From UBA10649 sp963700255 (lineage in GTDB: Bacteria > Actinomycetota > Actinomycetes > S36-B12), in NCBI GenBank assembly GCA_963700255.1, contig CAVOWW010000024.1, positions 1 through 64,000 on the forward strand: DNA of 64,000 nt. The letters run 5' to 3'. The notes under the pieces were generated by a model, which did no database searches, was not told the DNA's origin, and saw nothing but the letters and a program-made list of their open reading frames with translations. The position numbers and the translations under genes were made by a program. Below are positions 46,372 to 55,381 of this stretch, piece by piece. Positions within the stretch are counted from its first letter, which is position 1; each line of letters opens with the position of its first letter.

Positions 46372-46408
46372 AAGGAGCCGCCGCACCCCCAGGGCGCGGC
46401 GGCTCCTT
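46372..46408 (+). terminator. rho-independent terminator of the pilin gene
   Basis: Perfect 13-base arms, AAGGAGCCGCCGC (46372-46384) and its complement (46396-46408), with an 11-base loop, 14 bases past the pilin stop. It ends in a short TT. Confidence 0.85.
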
Positions 46409-46568
46409 CACGTCCGCCCCCAGCCGCAGCGGGGTACGAACGGTGGATTAGCCGGCGATATCCCCCGAATCGGGCCAAAGGACCTAGTCAGGTGCACGCA
46501 CAGGGTGCATGCTTGCAAGAGAAAAGGGACGCAACGGACAAACAGTCAGGCGGGGTGGAGGGATCACA

Positions 46569-46986
46569 GTGGATATTCACCACATCGACGAGTACGCCGG
46601 CCTGCGGCGCGAGCTCGAGATCGGCCTCACCCTGGCTCCCACCCGCGCGAGTGCGGTCGCGGCTGCCAAGTCCATCGCGGCGTACCTCGACGACCGACCC
46701 GCGGGTCGCCGTACGCCTCGCCGGCCTCGGTGCCAGCGACTCCCGCATCCTCATCACCCTCGCGGTCACCCTCGGGACCGTCGACGAGATCAAGGTCGCC
46801 GACGCGCGCTCGCGCGTCGCCGTGACCTTCCTCCAGCGCATCGTCGACGAGCTGTCGGCCTACGACCCTGCCTTCGTCACCCTGCCCACCCCGTCCTCCT
46901 TCGAGGCCCGCGCCGCCGCGATCGCGACCGCATCGGGCGCGCACTCGGTGGCCAGCACCGTCGAGCGGCTCGTCGCGATCGGCTAG
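46569..46986 (+). CDS. hypothetical protein of the pilus locus, one frameshift
   Basis: GTG 46569 is chosen for GGAGGG 6 bases upstream (46557-46562). About 139 residues, helical. The frame breaks near 46705: ...SIAAYLDD is followed by PRVAVRLAGLGASDSRILI in another frame. No family was recognised. A GGGCCAAAG element at 46472-46480, similar to the other pilus promoters, lies upstream. Confidence 0.55.
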
Positions 46987-46989
46987 TCG

Positions 46990-48102
46990 ATGACGTCCCC
47001 GTCCGACGACGTCATCGTCACAGCGTCCAACCGGCTCGGCCGCAAGGTGCCCGATCTGGTCGTTCGCGGCATGGACGAGCGGGAGATCCTCGGCCACGCG
47101 CCCGCAATGACCTGCGACCGGGTGCACTGGGACACGGTCGACGACTTCGACGCCCGCACTCTCGTGGGCGAGCTGGGGATGACCGCCTACACCCGCAGGT
47201 GGAGCGACGGACAGCATCGGGTGTGGGTCGCCGAGGGGCAGGGTTACGAGGCGCGCGAGCGGATACGCGCGTGGTGCGCGGCACATGACGTCGAGGCGGT
47301 GAACATGCGCGTCGAGGCGAAGGTGCCGTTCCGCGACCTCGACCAGGTGCCGGCACCGCTCGTGCCGGAGCTCATCTCCGCGGCCCTGGACTGGCTCTAC
47401 CCGCGCTCGCACGCGATCCGGGCCAAGGTGGTCGCCGACCTCGAGCTCGTCGACGCGGATGACGTCCGGTCCATGATGTACCTGTTCATCAGCGACCACC
47501 TCGATCGGTACGACGCCGACCGGCAGGGCCGCAACGGCACGCTCAACCTGCTCGCCTTCCTCATCGGCAAGCTGCGCACCTGGCCGCAGGACCTGACGCG
47601 CACGGCGTTCGGGCGCAACGTCGTGAGTGACCGGATCGCACTGCACCGGGCGGTGGACGGGGTCGCCGCGGTCGAGCATCGTGGTGCCACCGAGGCCGAG
47701 CGGGCTGCTGCGCTGCGCACCTCCGTGACCGACCTGCGCAAGCGGGAGCAGGCCATCGCCACCCTGTCGAGCCTGCGCAACTACCAGTCGCTCATCTCCG
47801 GGGCACCCGAGGAGGGCGGGCTCGACCACGTCCAGGTCGCCTCCGACGAGGACGTCGAGGAGCGCGCCACGCAGCACGAGCGCAGCGCCCAGCTGACCCG
47901 CGCGATCCTGGCAGCGGTGAACGACCCGGCCTCGTCCGCCAAGCGAGCCCAGGATCCCCTAGCCTTGGCAGCTGTGTACCTGTCTTTCTGGGAGGACCTC
48001 AGCCGACCCGAGCTGGCTCGTGAACTCGACGTGCTCCCGAAGACCGCGGCAGCGGCGGTGAACCGGGTCGTGGAGCACATCGAGCAGTCGGACCTGATGT
48101 GA
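46990..48102 (+). CDS. sigma-70-like protein of the pilus locus
   Basis: 370 residues. Region around 155-215 (DVRSMMYLFISDHLDRYDADR...LLAFLIGKLRTWPQDLTR) has the pattern of sigma region 2, including the aromatic/basic stretch LRTWPQDL. The last 45 residues (PLALAAVYLSFWEDLSRPELARELDVLPKTAAAAVNRVVEHI) look like a region 4 helix-turn-helix. The N-terminal 130 residues are unknown. It may be a divergent sigma factor or an anti-sigma-like regulator; it starts three bases after the previous gene and overlaps the next one by ATGTGA. Confidence 0.5.
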   Translation: MTSPSDDVIVTASNRLGRKVPDLVVRGMDEREILGHAPAMTCDRVHWDTVDDFDARTLVGELGMTAYTRRWSDGQHRVWVAEGQGYEARERIRAWCAAHDVEAVNMRVEAKVPFRDLDQVPAPLVPELISAALDWLYPRSHAIRAKVVADLELVDADDVRSMMYLFISDHLDRYDADRQGRNGTLNLLAFLIGKLRTWPQDLTRTAFGRNVVSDRIALHRAVDGVAAVEHRGATEAERAAALRTSVTDLRKREQAIATLSSLRNYQSLISGAPEEGGLDHVQVASDEDVEERATQHERSAQLTRAILAAVNDPASSAKRAQDPLALAAVYLSFWEDLSRPELARELDVLPKTAAAAVNRVVEHIEQSDLM

Positions 48103-48818
48103 GCACCGGCCTCGCCGAGCCGGTCCCGTGGACCTTCACCGATTCACCCGGCATCCTCCTGTGGACCTGGATCACCGAGCACTTCGTCGCCCGGATCACC
48201 GGCACCGAGGTCCACAACGACGAGGACGACGAGGGGCGGCGCCTCATCCGCTCCTACGGGTGGGACCTCTCCGACAAGATCCGCACCAACCAGGGCCTGC
48301 CCAGGCTGCTCATCGAGGGCAACGCCACCTCCTTCGAGGAGGCCGAGGCGCTGATCCGCGAGCACGTCGGCAAGTGCTACGACCCGCGCCTGGGCTACCG
48401 CCGCTACGCCGGTTCGCTGACGTTCACGTTCACCCTGTCGACCGGGGAGCGGATCGACGTGACCGAGTACATCGGCACGCGGTGCGCGGTGACCGTGCTC
48501 ATGCCGGATCGCACCGAGCGGACCGTCAGCGGCACGTTCGACGTGAGCAACTACAAGTGGCGGCTCACCTCGTCCGAGGAGGCCTTCGACATCCTTCCCG
48601 AGCACGTGGTCCGGATCACGAACCGCTCCGAGGCCGCCGAGCGGGCCACCGCCATCACCCGCAACGACAGCTACTCTGGGATCGGTCGCATCTATCGCGA
48701 GGAGTCGAAGCCCGGCTGCACGGGCAAGCCCGGATTCATGATGGGAACCGTCGACCACGCAGGTGCTGCGCGGTGCCCGATCCACGAGATCGGCGTCCCG
48801 GACCACCTGCTGCACTGA
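48099..48818 (+). CDS. hypothetical protein of the pilus locus
   Basis: 239 residues from GTG 48099, overlapping the previous stop. No signal peptide or membrane segment. Middle part is beta-rich (SLTFTFTLSTGERIDVTEYIGTRCAVTVLM), C terminus has two Cys (KPGCTGK, ARCPIHEIG). No family was recognised. Co-transcribed with the sigma-like gene. Confidence 0.55.
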   Translation: MSTGLAEPVPWTFTDSPGILLWTWITEHFVARITGTEVHNDEDDEGRRLIRSYGWDLSDKIRTNQGLPRLLIEGNATSFEEAEALIREHVGKCYDPRLGYRRYAGSLTFTFTLSTGERIDVTEYIGTRCAVTVLMPDRTERTVSGTFDVSNYKWRLTSSEEAFDILPEHVVRITNRSEAAERATAITRNDSYSGIGRIYREESKPGCTGKPGFMMGTVDHAGAARCPIHEIGVPDHLLH

Positions 48819-48833
48819 GTCAAGGAGCCCCGC

Positions 48834-50060
48834 ATGCCGATGAGCTTCGGACGGCACAGGAAGGACGCCGACGCGTCCGAACCTGCCCCCGAGGTGCCCC
48901 GGCTCGTCCTCAACGAGCAGATCGTGGCCGAGCTGCAGTCGCTGGGGAGGAAGCGGGTCACCGGCAGCCTCGACGTCGTCGACAAGGCCCACGCGGGGTC
49001 GGCGCGGCTGTACCTCTACGAGGGTGGCCTCTACTCCGTGCGCCTCGACGGCTATGAGCCGCGCGTGGGCGCCCGCCTGGTGGCCTCCGGCGCGCTGACG
49101 GTCGACGCCCTCGATCGCCTGGGGGAGGCCGACGACGCGGCCTCCGGCATCCGGGCCGTCCGGGCGGGGTTGCTGGACGCCGAGGCGCTGGCTGCGGTGC
49201 ACCAGGAGTACATGCTCGCATCGCTCGGCGCGGTGCTCGCCGTTGCCAGGGTCAAGTCCAAGGTGCGCAAGGCCGACGTCACCGACGTGCTGTGCACGCT
49301 GCCCCTGCCGATCGAGCCGCTGTTCGAGGTCGTGGCCCGACGGGCCGAGCGCACGGCCACGACCTGGGCCGGCCTCGCGGGCGGAAGCACCCCGGCCACC
49401 CTCGTCCTGCGCCGGACCTCCGCGGCCCTGCCGCCCTCGATGCGACTGTCCGAGCTCAGGGCGCTGTCGGAGGCTGCCGACGGGGCCAGCGGCCTCGACA
49501 CGCTCGCCGCCCGCACCGGCCTCACCCGCGCCGAGGCGGTCCACCTGGCGGCCCTGCTCGTCTCCGGCGGCGTGCTCGTGCCGGTGTCCGGGGTCGCACC
49601 CGAGGGCGCCGGTTCTCGACTGGCGGTGCCCGAGGCCTTCGGAACGGTGGCCGCGGTGGCGCCCGTGCGACCGGTGCCCGGGCCCGCGCACCGGTCGGCG
49701 CTCCTGCCCCTGGCCCTGCCCGAGTCCGAGTCCGAGTCCGAGCCCGAGTCCCAGCCGGATTCCGAGCCCGAGTCCCAGCCGGATTCCGAGCCCGGCCCGG
49801 CCGTGACGGGTGTCGTCGCGGCGGCCACCGCCGCTCCGGCCACCGTGGTCGTCGCCGACCACGTGGTGCAGCTGCGGCGCGAGCTGGCACGCAGCGAGGT
49901 CGCCGAGCTGGAGGAGGCCCTGCGCGAGGCGGCGGCCGCCGAGCGGGCCGCCATCATGCAGGCGGCCGCCATCCGGGCGCGGCTCGCCGAGGCACGCGTC
50001 ACCCTCGACGACCTCGGGGAGGAGCCTGCGCCGAGGGATGAGACGGCCGCGGAGTCGTGA
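48834..50060 (+). CDS. DUF4388/PatA-like protein with an acidic tandem-repeat region
   Basis: 408 residues. The N-terminal portion resembles a PatA/DUF4388-type domain (RVTGSLDVVDKAHAGSARLYLYEGGLYSVRLDGYEP), known from regulators of gliding and pilus motility. A middle helical part includes a winged-helix-like stretch. Residues about 300-320 are a Ser/Glu/Pro repeat made by a 24-bp unit, and the C terminus is a long coiled coil (VVQLRRELARSEVAELEEALREAAAAERAAIMQ). It overlaps pilD by GTGA. The family call is tentative. Confidence 0.5.
   Translation: MPMSFGRHRKDADASEPAPEVPRLVLNEQIVAELQSLGRKRVTGSLDVVDKAHAGSARLYLYEGGLYSVRLDGYEPRVGARLVASGALTVDALDRLGEADDAASGIRAVRAGLLDAEALAAVHQEYMLASLGAVLAVARVKSKVRKADVTDVLCTLPLPIEPLFEVVARRAERTATTWAGLAGGSTPATLVLRRTSAALPPSMRLSELRALSEAADGASGLDTLAARTGLTRAEAVHLAALLVSGGVLVPVSGVAPEGAGSRLAVPEAFGTVAAVAPVRPVPGPAHRSALLPLALPESESESEPESQPDSEPESQPDSEPGPAVTGVVAAATAAPATVVVADHVVQLRRELARSEVAELEEALREAAAAERAAIMQAAAIRARLAEARVTLDDLGEEPAPRDETAAES
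49740..49793. repeat. 24-bp tandem repeat in the acidic region
   Basis: Two exact 24-base copies (49740-49763 and 49764-49787) and the start of a third, encoding EPESQPDS units. They follow several GAGTCC triplet-pair repeats. Copy number could vary by slippage. Confidence 0.85.
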
Positions 50061-50869
50061 CCGGGGATCCCGTCCTCGCCGTCGTGGCCGGCGTCCTGCT
50101 CGCCGGCCTTGGCCTCATCGTCGGCTCGTTCCTGAACGTCGTCATCTACCGGGTGCCCCGGGACCTGTCGATCGTCCGTCCCGGATCGGCCTGTCCCGGC
50201 TGCGGCACGTCCATCTCGGCACGCGACAACATCCCGGTGCTGTCGTGGCTCCTGCTGCGCGGACGGTGCCGCTCCTGCGGGGAGCCGATCTCGGGGCGGT
50301 ACCCGCTCGTCGAGGGGCTCAACGCGGTCCTCTGGCTCGTGCTGGCGTGGTGGGCGTGGCGTCCTGACGGCATCGACCCGCTGCTGCCGTGGCTGCTGGT
50401 GCTCGGCAGTGCGGGACTGTCGCTGTGGTTCATCGACCTCGACCACCACCGCCTGCCCGACGCGATCGTGCTGCCGCTGTACCCCCTCGGGCTCGTCGGG
50501 CTCGGGTTCGCCGGGTTCGTCTCGGGGGAGTGGCCGCTGGCCGCCGTCCTCATCGGGGTGGGGGCCTGGCTGGTGGTCATCGGCGGGATCTGGCTGTTCA
50601 CCGGGGGTCGCGCGATGGGCTTCGGCGACGTGAAGCTCGCCCCGGTCCTGGCCGCCACCCTCGGCTGGGTGGGCGTCTCCTCCGCACTGGTCGGGCTGCT
50701 GGCCGCGTTCGTGCTCGGCGGCTGCGTGGGCCTCGTCCTCATGCTCACCGGGCGCGCGCGTCGCGGCAGCCATATGGCGTTCGGGCCGTTCCTGCTTCTC
50801 GGTGCCCTTGTCGGGCTGCTGTGGGGGGAGGCGCTGGGCAGCGCCTACCTGGACCTCGTCGGGCTGTGA
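50057..50869 (+). CDS. pilD: PilD, prepilin peptidase / N-methyltransferase (A24 family)
   Basis: 270 residues from GTG 50057. PilD removes prepilin leaders and methylates the new N terminus. The N-terminal domain has the zinc tetracysteine CPGCGTS...CRSCGE. Eight membrane segments follow. The aspartyl-protease residues are in FIDLDHHRLPD and MGFGDVKLAP. It is the processing enzyme for the prepilins at 31868, 33230 and 45845. Confidence 0.93.
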   Translation: MTGDPVLAVVAGVLLAGLGLIVGSFLNVVIYRVPRDLSIVRPGSACPGCGTSISARDNIPVLSWLLLRGRCRSCGEPISGRYPLVEGLNAVLWLVLAWWAWRPDGIDPLLPWLLVLGSAGLSLWFIDLDHHRLPDAIVLPLYPLGLVGLGFAGFVSGEWPLAAVLIGVGAWLVVIGGIWLFTGGRAMGFGDVKLAPVLAATLGWVGVSSALVGLLAAFVLGGCVGLVLMLTGRARRGSHMAFGPFLLLGALVGLLWGEALGSAYLDLVGL

Positions 50870-50935
50870 TCGGGTCCGACGACCGTCTCGACGCCAGATT
50901 CGTGGATGCGTAGGGTTCAGGTGCGAAGGCGGTGC

Positions 50936-50943
50936 TCCGATAC
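50936..50943 (+). promoter_or_regulatory. putative FliA/WhiG-type promoter of the gene pair at 50992
   Basis: TCCGATAC, with TCAG 15 bases upstream, 48 bases before the ATG at 50992. The same arrangement is seen at 31798. Confidence 0.4.
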
Positions 50944-50991
50944 CCCTAATGACGCAAGGCCCCGGGGGAGGGGCCGAAGGAGGGTGACGCG

Positions 50992-51426
50992 ATGCAGACC
51001 TGGGTGGAGACCGATGGCCAGGGCCGTCAGTTCCTCGTCCGTTCCGGCACCGGCGTCGTGACCGCCGTGGTGCCCGTGGGCAGTGACCCCGATCTCGACG
51101 CGACGTTCTGCCGGGTCGAGATCTACTGCGATGCCCCTCATGGCCGGCCCGGCGCGATCAAGTACTCCGCGCACCCCCTGGTGCAGGCCGGGCTGCCGCT
51201 CCACCGGGTCGCGCTGGAGGCGCTCGAGCAGGTGTGGCCGGTCAGCTGGACGGTGCAGTGGCATCGCCACGACTGGATCCCCGCCGACCTCCCGATCGCG
51301 TCACTCAACCTGACGACCGACGCGCGCAGCCTGCTCGCCGGGCTGGACCGGGTCGTCGTTCCGGAGCCGGTCGAGGCGGGCGTGCCGGACTTCGTCCCCG
51401 TGCAGTGGCGGGACGCGAGGCGATGA
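50992..51426 (+). CDS. hypothetical protein, pilus locus
   Basis: 144 residues from ATG 50992, with GGAGG (50979-50983) upstream. No membrane segment. Trp-rich (MQTWVETDG, WPVSWTVQWHRHDW). No family was recognised. It overlaps the next gene by ATGA. Confidence 0.5.
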   Translation: MQTWVETDGQGRQFLVRSGTGVVTAVVPVGSDPDLDATFCRVEIYCDAPHGRPGAIKYSAHPLVQAGLPLHRVALEALEQVWPVSWTVQWHRHDWIPADLPIASLNLTTDARSLLAGLDRVVVPEPVEAGVPDFVPVQWRDARR

Positions 51427-51800
51427 GCGGCGACCAGCACGGGCAGCGCGACGCCGCGCGCCCGTCGGTCTTCGCCGTCCGCAACCAGGACCAGGTGATC
51501 GCGCAGATCGACTCCGTCTCCGAGGACGACCTGTCGAGCACCTTCTTCGGCGACTCGATCGCCGACGTCGAGGGTGCGGCCACCCGCATGTTCGACGTGG
51601 GCATCCGAACGCTCGCCCACGAGGCGCCTCCCGGTGCGCACTCGGGCGCGTTCGCGGGGGAGACCCCCGGATCGCGACCGACGCGCACCGCGGGCTCCGC
51701 CGCAGCCCGGAAGGCCGAGCAGGCGGCGTCGTCGCAGCTGCAGGAGGATCCACAGTCGCGGCGGTCCTTCGTCCTCGGCGGGCCCGCTGCCCTGGGCTAG
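51423..51800 (+). CDS. hypothetical protein, pilus locus
   Basis: 125 residues from ATG 51423. The N-terminal half is acidic (IAQIDSVSEDDLSSTFFGDSIADVEGAATRMF) and the C-terminal half is low-complexity Ala/Ser/Arg, so probably a small cytoplasmic protein with a disordered tail. No family was recognised. Confidence 0.5.
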   Translation: MSGDQHGQRDAARPSVFAVRNQDQVIAQIDSVSEDDLSSTFFGDSIADVEGAATRMFDVGIRTLAHEAPPGAHSGAFAGETPGSRPTRTAGSAAARKAEQAASSQLQEDPQSRRSFVLGGPAALG

Positions 51801-51805
51801 CCGCA

Positions 51806-51845
51806 ATCCATCGTGCTCACGAGGCCACCATCCATCGTGCTCACG
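51806..51845. repeat. 16-bp direct repeat in the sigma factor 3' flank
   Basis: ATCCATCGTGCTCACG occurs at 51806-51821 and 51830-51845. It lies between convergent genes; function unknown. Confidence 0.75.
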
Positions 51846-51874
51846 GGGCCGGACTCCGCTGGCGGACTCTCAGG

Positions 51875-52696
51875 TCATGACGCCTGGCCGAGCTCCTTGA
51901 TCGCCCGGCCATGCATCTGGCAGGCCCGGGACTCGCTCACGCTGAGCACCCGCCCGATCTCGGCGAAGGTGAGCTCCTCGTAGTAGTAGAGGGCGATGAC
52001 GGCGCGGTCCCGCAGTCTCAGGCCACGGATCGACTCGCGAACAAGCCGCTGGCTCTCCTCGTGGTCGTAGACCTCCTCGGGAAGCTCGGCGGTCTCGTCG
52101 ACGAACTGGCGTCCGCGCGGCTCCTGCTCCCCGCCCACCTCGCCGCTCATGCGCTCGTTGAGGCTCGCGAGATAGCCGCTCTGGTAGGCCATGAGGGTCG
52201 ACCGCACCTCGGCCCGGTCGAGGCCCGTCGCCTCGGCGATGTCGTCGAGGTCCGGCTCACCGCCATGCTGCTGCTCGAACCGCTCGGTGGCCCGGTCGAT
52301 CTCGTGCATGCGCCCCCGCACCGCTCGCGGCACCCAGTCCTGGGACCGCAGCTCGTCCAGGATCGCCCCGCGGATCCGGGTCACCGCATACGTCTGGAAG
52401 GTGAGCCCCCGCTCGAGCTCGAACCGGCCGACGGCGTCGATGAGGCCGATCGTCCCGAAGCCCACCAGGTCACCGCGCTCGAGGCTCGGCGGCAGGGTCA
52501 CGTTCATCCGCGAGACGACGTAGCGGACCAGGGGGCTGTACAGCACGACGAGCGCAGAGCGGGCATCGGCGTCGTCGTGGACCTTGCAGGCGACCCATAG
52601 GCCGGCGAGGTCGCGGTCGTCGTCGAACTGCGGGCAGTACCGGTCGACCAGCTCGCCGTCCGGAACGGGCGTGCGCGCAGCCTCGCCTGTGCTCAT
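51875..52696 (-). CDS. FliA/WhiG-family alternative sigma factor
   Basis: 273 residues (ATG 52696, or GTG 52702). The sigma-28 type, used for flagella, spore development or pili. Region 2 is LYSPLVRYVVSRMNV.LPPSLERGDLVGFGTIGLIDAVGRF, FQTYAVTRIRGAILDELR; region 3 is WVPRAVRGRMHEIDRATERFEQ; region 4 is VIALYYYEELTFAEIGRVLSVSESRACQMHGRAIKEL, which keeps the FliA-type SESR(V/A).Q.H signature. No flagellar genes are seen. Its position inside the pilus locus, and GCCGATAA-like boxes before several pilus genes, suggest it drives them. Confidence 0.88.
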   Translation of the reverse strand: MSTGEAARTPVPDGELVDRYCPQFDDDRDLAGLWVACKVHDDADARSALVVLYSPLVRYVVSRMNVTLPPSLERGDLVGFGTIGLIDAVGRFELERGLTFQTYAVTRIRGAILDELRSQDWVPRAVRGRMHEIDRATERFEQQHGGEPDLDDIAEATGLDRAEVRSTLMAYQSGYLASLNERMSGEVGGEQEPRGRQFVDETAELPEEVYDHEESQRLVRESIRGLRLRDRAVIALYYYEELTFAEIGRVLSVSESRACQMHGRAIKELGQAS

Positions 52697-52765
52697 GGCC
52701 ACCGTCCCGCCTCGTCACCCCGCCGGCCGGCCCCGGCCGCTCTGCCCGGGACCCCTTCACCATGA

Positions 52766-52773
52766 GTATTGGC
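52766..52773 (-). promoter_or_regulatory. possible autoregulatory sigma box
   Basis: The minus strand reads GCCAATAC, within ATCGGGCCAATA, 70 bases before the sigma factor start. The adjoining sequence ATCGGGCC is shared with the site before pilM. Confidence 0.35.
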
Positions 52774-52934
52774 CCGATCCCGGCCGCCGGCACCCGAACG
52801 GGGCGGGCACTTGCATCGACGTATGCGGACTTGAGGGGCGATGCGTGATTCCAACGGTAGAGTTCACCAGGGGTCACGCTGGCCACACCGGACAGCGCGA
52901 TTGACCGGTTGCGGCCGTCGAAGGGAGGAGCCAG

Positions 52935-54676
52935 GTGGCTGATCTGTCCGCGGCGTCCGGCCCCGGCCTCATCCCTGTCGTCGACGCCCCGCTCCACGAC
53001 CTCCTCACGTCCTGCGACGTCTCGTGGGTGGTGCAGGCGCGCCAGCCCGGCGTCGATGCGATGTGGGCGGCGCTGTCCAGCGGCCAGCTCGACCAGCACT
53101 CGCGCATCCTCGTGTTCTCGGACTCGATCGCGGACATGCGCGACGACGACGAGCTCGTCCAGACCGCGCGGGCCGTGGTGGCCATGGCGAACGCCGGGGC
53201 GCATGTGTTCGTGGCCTCGACCGACGCCAACCGCACGGCGCGCCTCACCGAGCTCGTCGGCCAGGCGGCGGCGGACCAGAACGTGGATGCCGCCACCCTC
53301 AGGTACCACTGGCTGCCGATGGATCGCGGTGGTCGCGAAGTCCTCGACTTCATGCGCGGCGTCCTCGAGCCGGAGGTCTACTTCCCTGCCGAGTACCCGG
53401 CCGAGGTGGACACGGCCCTCGACGCCCGGCCAGCCCCGATCGAGGCGTCTGCCGTCCAGCTCCCGACGGCCGACCTGCCTGCGGGCGAGGCGGCCACGGT
53501 GGCGGAGGCTGTCGACGAGCCCGTCGATTCCGAGCGAGCACGACGATCGATTCCGACGAGCAGACCGAGGCAGTCGAGCCGATCGAGGCAGTCGAGCCGG
53601 TCGAGCCGCCCGCGTTCGTCGCGCCCCCCGCTGCGCCTGCGGCGCCGCCCATCGGCATCGCCCGGGGTGCCGCCGGGGACCGGCCCGTGCTCCCGCCGAT
53701 CGGGGGTGCCCCTGCCGCGGCGGCGACGTTCGACAGCGAGTACCCGCCGTCCGCGTCGCTCGAACTGCTCAACAAGCCCAAGCTCCCGGGGCAGATCACC
53801 ATCACGGTGACGTCGAGCAAGGGCGGGTCGGGCAAGTCCACCGCGTCGATCCTGCTCGCCGGCTCCATCGCCCGAGCCTCGGCAGATGCGGGCCAGCCGC
53901 TCTCGGTGTGCCTCATCGACCTCGACACGCGTGACGGCCAGGTCGCCTCGCTCATCGGGAAGTTCATGCCGACCGCGCTGAACATCCGCGTGCAGCCGGT
54001 CTGGGACGAGGAGCGCATTCGCCGCAACCTCGTGCACGCCGACGGCCTGAACATCGACACCCTGCTCGCCCCGATCCGGCCGCGCACCGCCGACACGGTG
54101 GGTCCGGACTTCTACAAGACCATCGTTCGCAGTCTGCAGCGCATGTTCGACGTCGTGATCATGGACACGAGCGTCCAGTACCTCGAGCCGCTGATCGGCG
54201 AGGTCGCCCTGGGCGAGGCCGACGAGATCCTGTTCGTGACGACCCTCGCGTCGACTGCGGTCCAGGGAATGGCGCGAGCGCTGCGCGAGATCACCGCGCC
54301 TCTCGACGAGTCCGGTCTCGGCATCCCGCGCGAGAAGATCGGCATCATCGTCAACCAGTCCGTCGCGAACGTCGGCATGGAGCGCGACCAGGTGCTCGCG
54401 GCGGGACTCGGCGTGCCGGTGGTCGGGGTCATCCCGCTGGCCACCAAGGATGTGCTGACTGCGACGAACCTCAATCGCATGTACGCGCTCCTCGACCATC
54501 CGCTGCTCGGGCCCGCGTACAACGACCTCGCACGCGCGTGCCTGCCGGGGCGCGACATCGGCCCGTGGATCTCGACGACGCCGGCCGAGCCGGCTATGGC
54601 GGGTGCCGGATCGGTGACCGATCCGGGGGCGGACAGCGACGACATCGGCAAGCGCAAGAGCCTGTTCCGCCGCTGA
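52935..54676 (+). CDS. TadZ/CpaE-like ParA-family ATPase, one frameshift
   Basis: GTG 52935 follows GGGAGGAG. About 580 residues. The N-terminal 170 resemble the receiver-like domain of CpaE/TadZ (ILVFSDSIADMRDDDELVQTARAVVAMANAGAHVFVAST). A linker of Glu/Val/Pro repeats (EAVEPIEAVEPVEPP) follows. The C-terminal half is a ParA-type ATPase with deviant Walker A TSSKGGSGKST, Walker B-like VIMDTS and a GVPVVGVIP pattern. The frame breaks near 53540. These proteins place pilus machines in the cell. Confidence 0.72.
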
Positions 54677-54734
54677 TCCGCGGCCTATCCTGACACCAGC
54701 CGCACCGAATCCGCACCGCACCCGGAGGGTCCCG

Positions 54735-55139
54735 ATGACCAGCGCCCAGGAGTCCCTCTCCTCGGCGGCGTACGCCCTGTTCGCGCTCCAGCAGCCCCTC
54801 GACCTGCCCGACCTCGCGGCCGCGGCCCCGAGCTGGCGCTTCCCGCTCGCGGCGACGCAGACGCCCGACTGGTTCGCGGCCGCTGCGTCGGGGGAGTCCA
54901 GCCTCCAAGACGTGGCCCCGGAGCTGCAGGTCCTGTCCGCCGATCTGGAGGAGGCGGACCGCGTCGACGTGTCGGGCATGGACCTCATCCACGTCTACGC
55001 GCCCGAGCTCCAGTCGATCGAGGACCTCGACGAGGACGAGCCCGTCGCTGCGCCCGCGGCGCCGGCGCCAGCCGCGGAGCAGCCGCGCACGTCGACCCAG
55101 CTCGGGCTGCTCAAGGAGCTCGGCAACCTCGAGGCCTGA
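54735..55139 (+). CDS. hypothetical protein downstream of the TadZ-like gene
   Basis: 134 residues from ATG 54735 with GGAGGG upstream. Ala-rich, acidic, with no signal peptide; residues 110-120 form an Ala/Pro linker. No family was recognised. It is the last gene of the pilus region on this strand. Confidence 0.5.
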   Translation: MTSAQESLSSAAYALFALQQPLDLPDLAAAAPSWRFPLAATQTPDWFAAAASGESSLQDVAPELQVLSADLEEADRVDVSGMDLIHVYAPELQSIEDLDEDEPVAAPAAPAPAAEQPRTSTQLGLLKELGNLEA

Positions 55140-55174
55140 CCGCCGAGTGGTGGACGCTGGTCGCGAACCCCGCG

Positions 55175-55372
55175 TCAGGAGCCGCCGTCGCCGACGTCCG
55201 GGGCATCCCGATGGGACCGGGCGATCTCGTCGGCCTCGGCCAGCAACCGGTTGAGGGCAGCCCGTGATCGGGCCTGGGCCCTGCGCTTGCGCCGCCGGTA
55301 GCTGGCGTACGCCGCACCCACGACGAGGAGCATCCCCAGTGCCAGGGACATCCACACCAGCATCTCGGCCAT
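55175..55372 (-). CDS. small single-span membrane protein
   Basis: 65 residues from ATG 55372: one N-terminal membrane helix (LVWMSLALGMLLVVGAAYASY) followed by a basic cytoplasmic stretch (RRRKRRAQARSR). It begins 9 bases after the valS stop on the same strand, so probably co-transcribed. No family was recognised. Confidence 0.5.
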   Translation of the reverse strand: MAEMLVWMSLALGMLLVVGAAYASYRRRKRRAQARSRAALNRLLAEADEIARSHRDAPDVGDGGS

Positions 55373-55381
55373 GGCAGAAGG

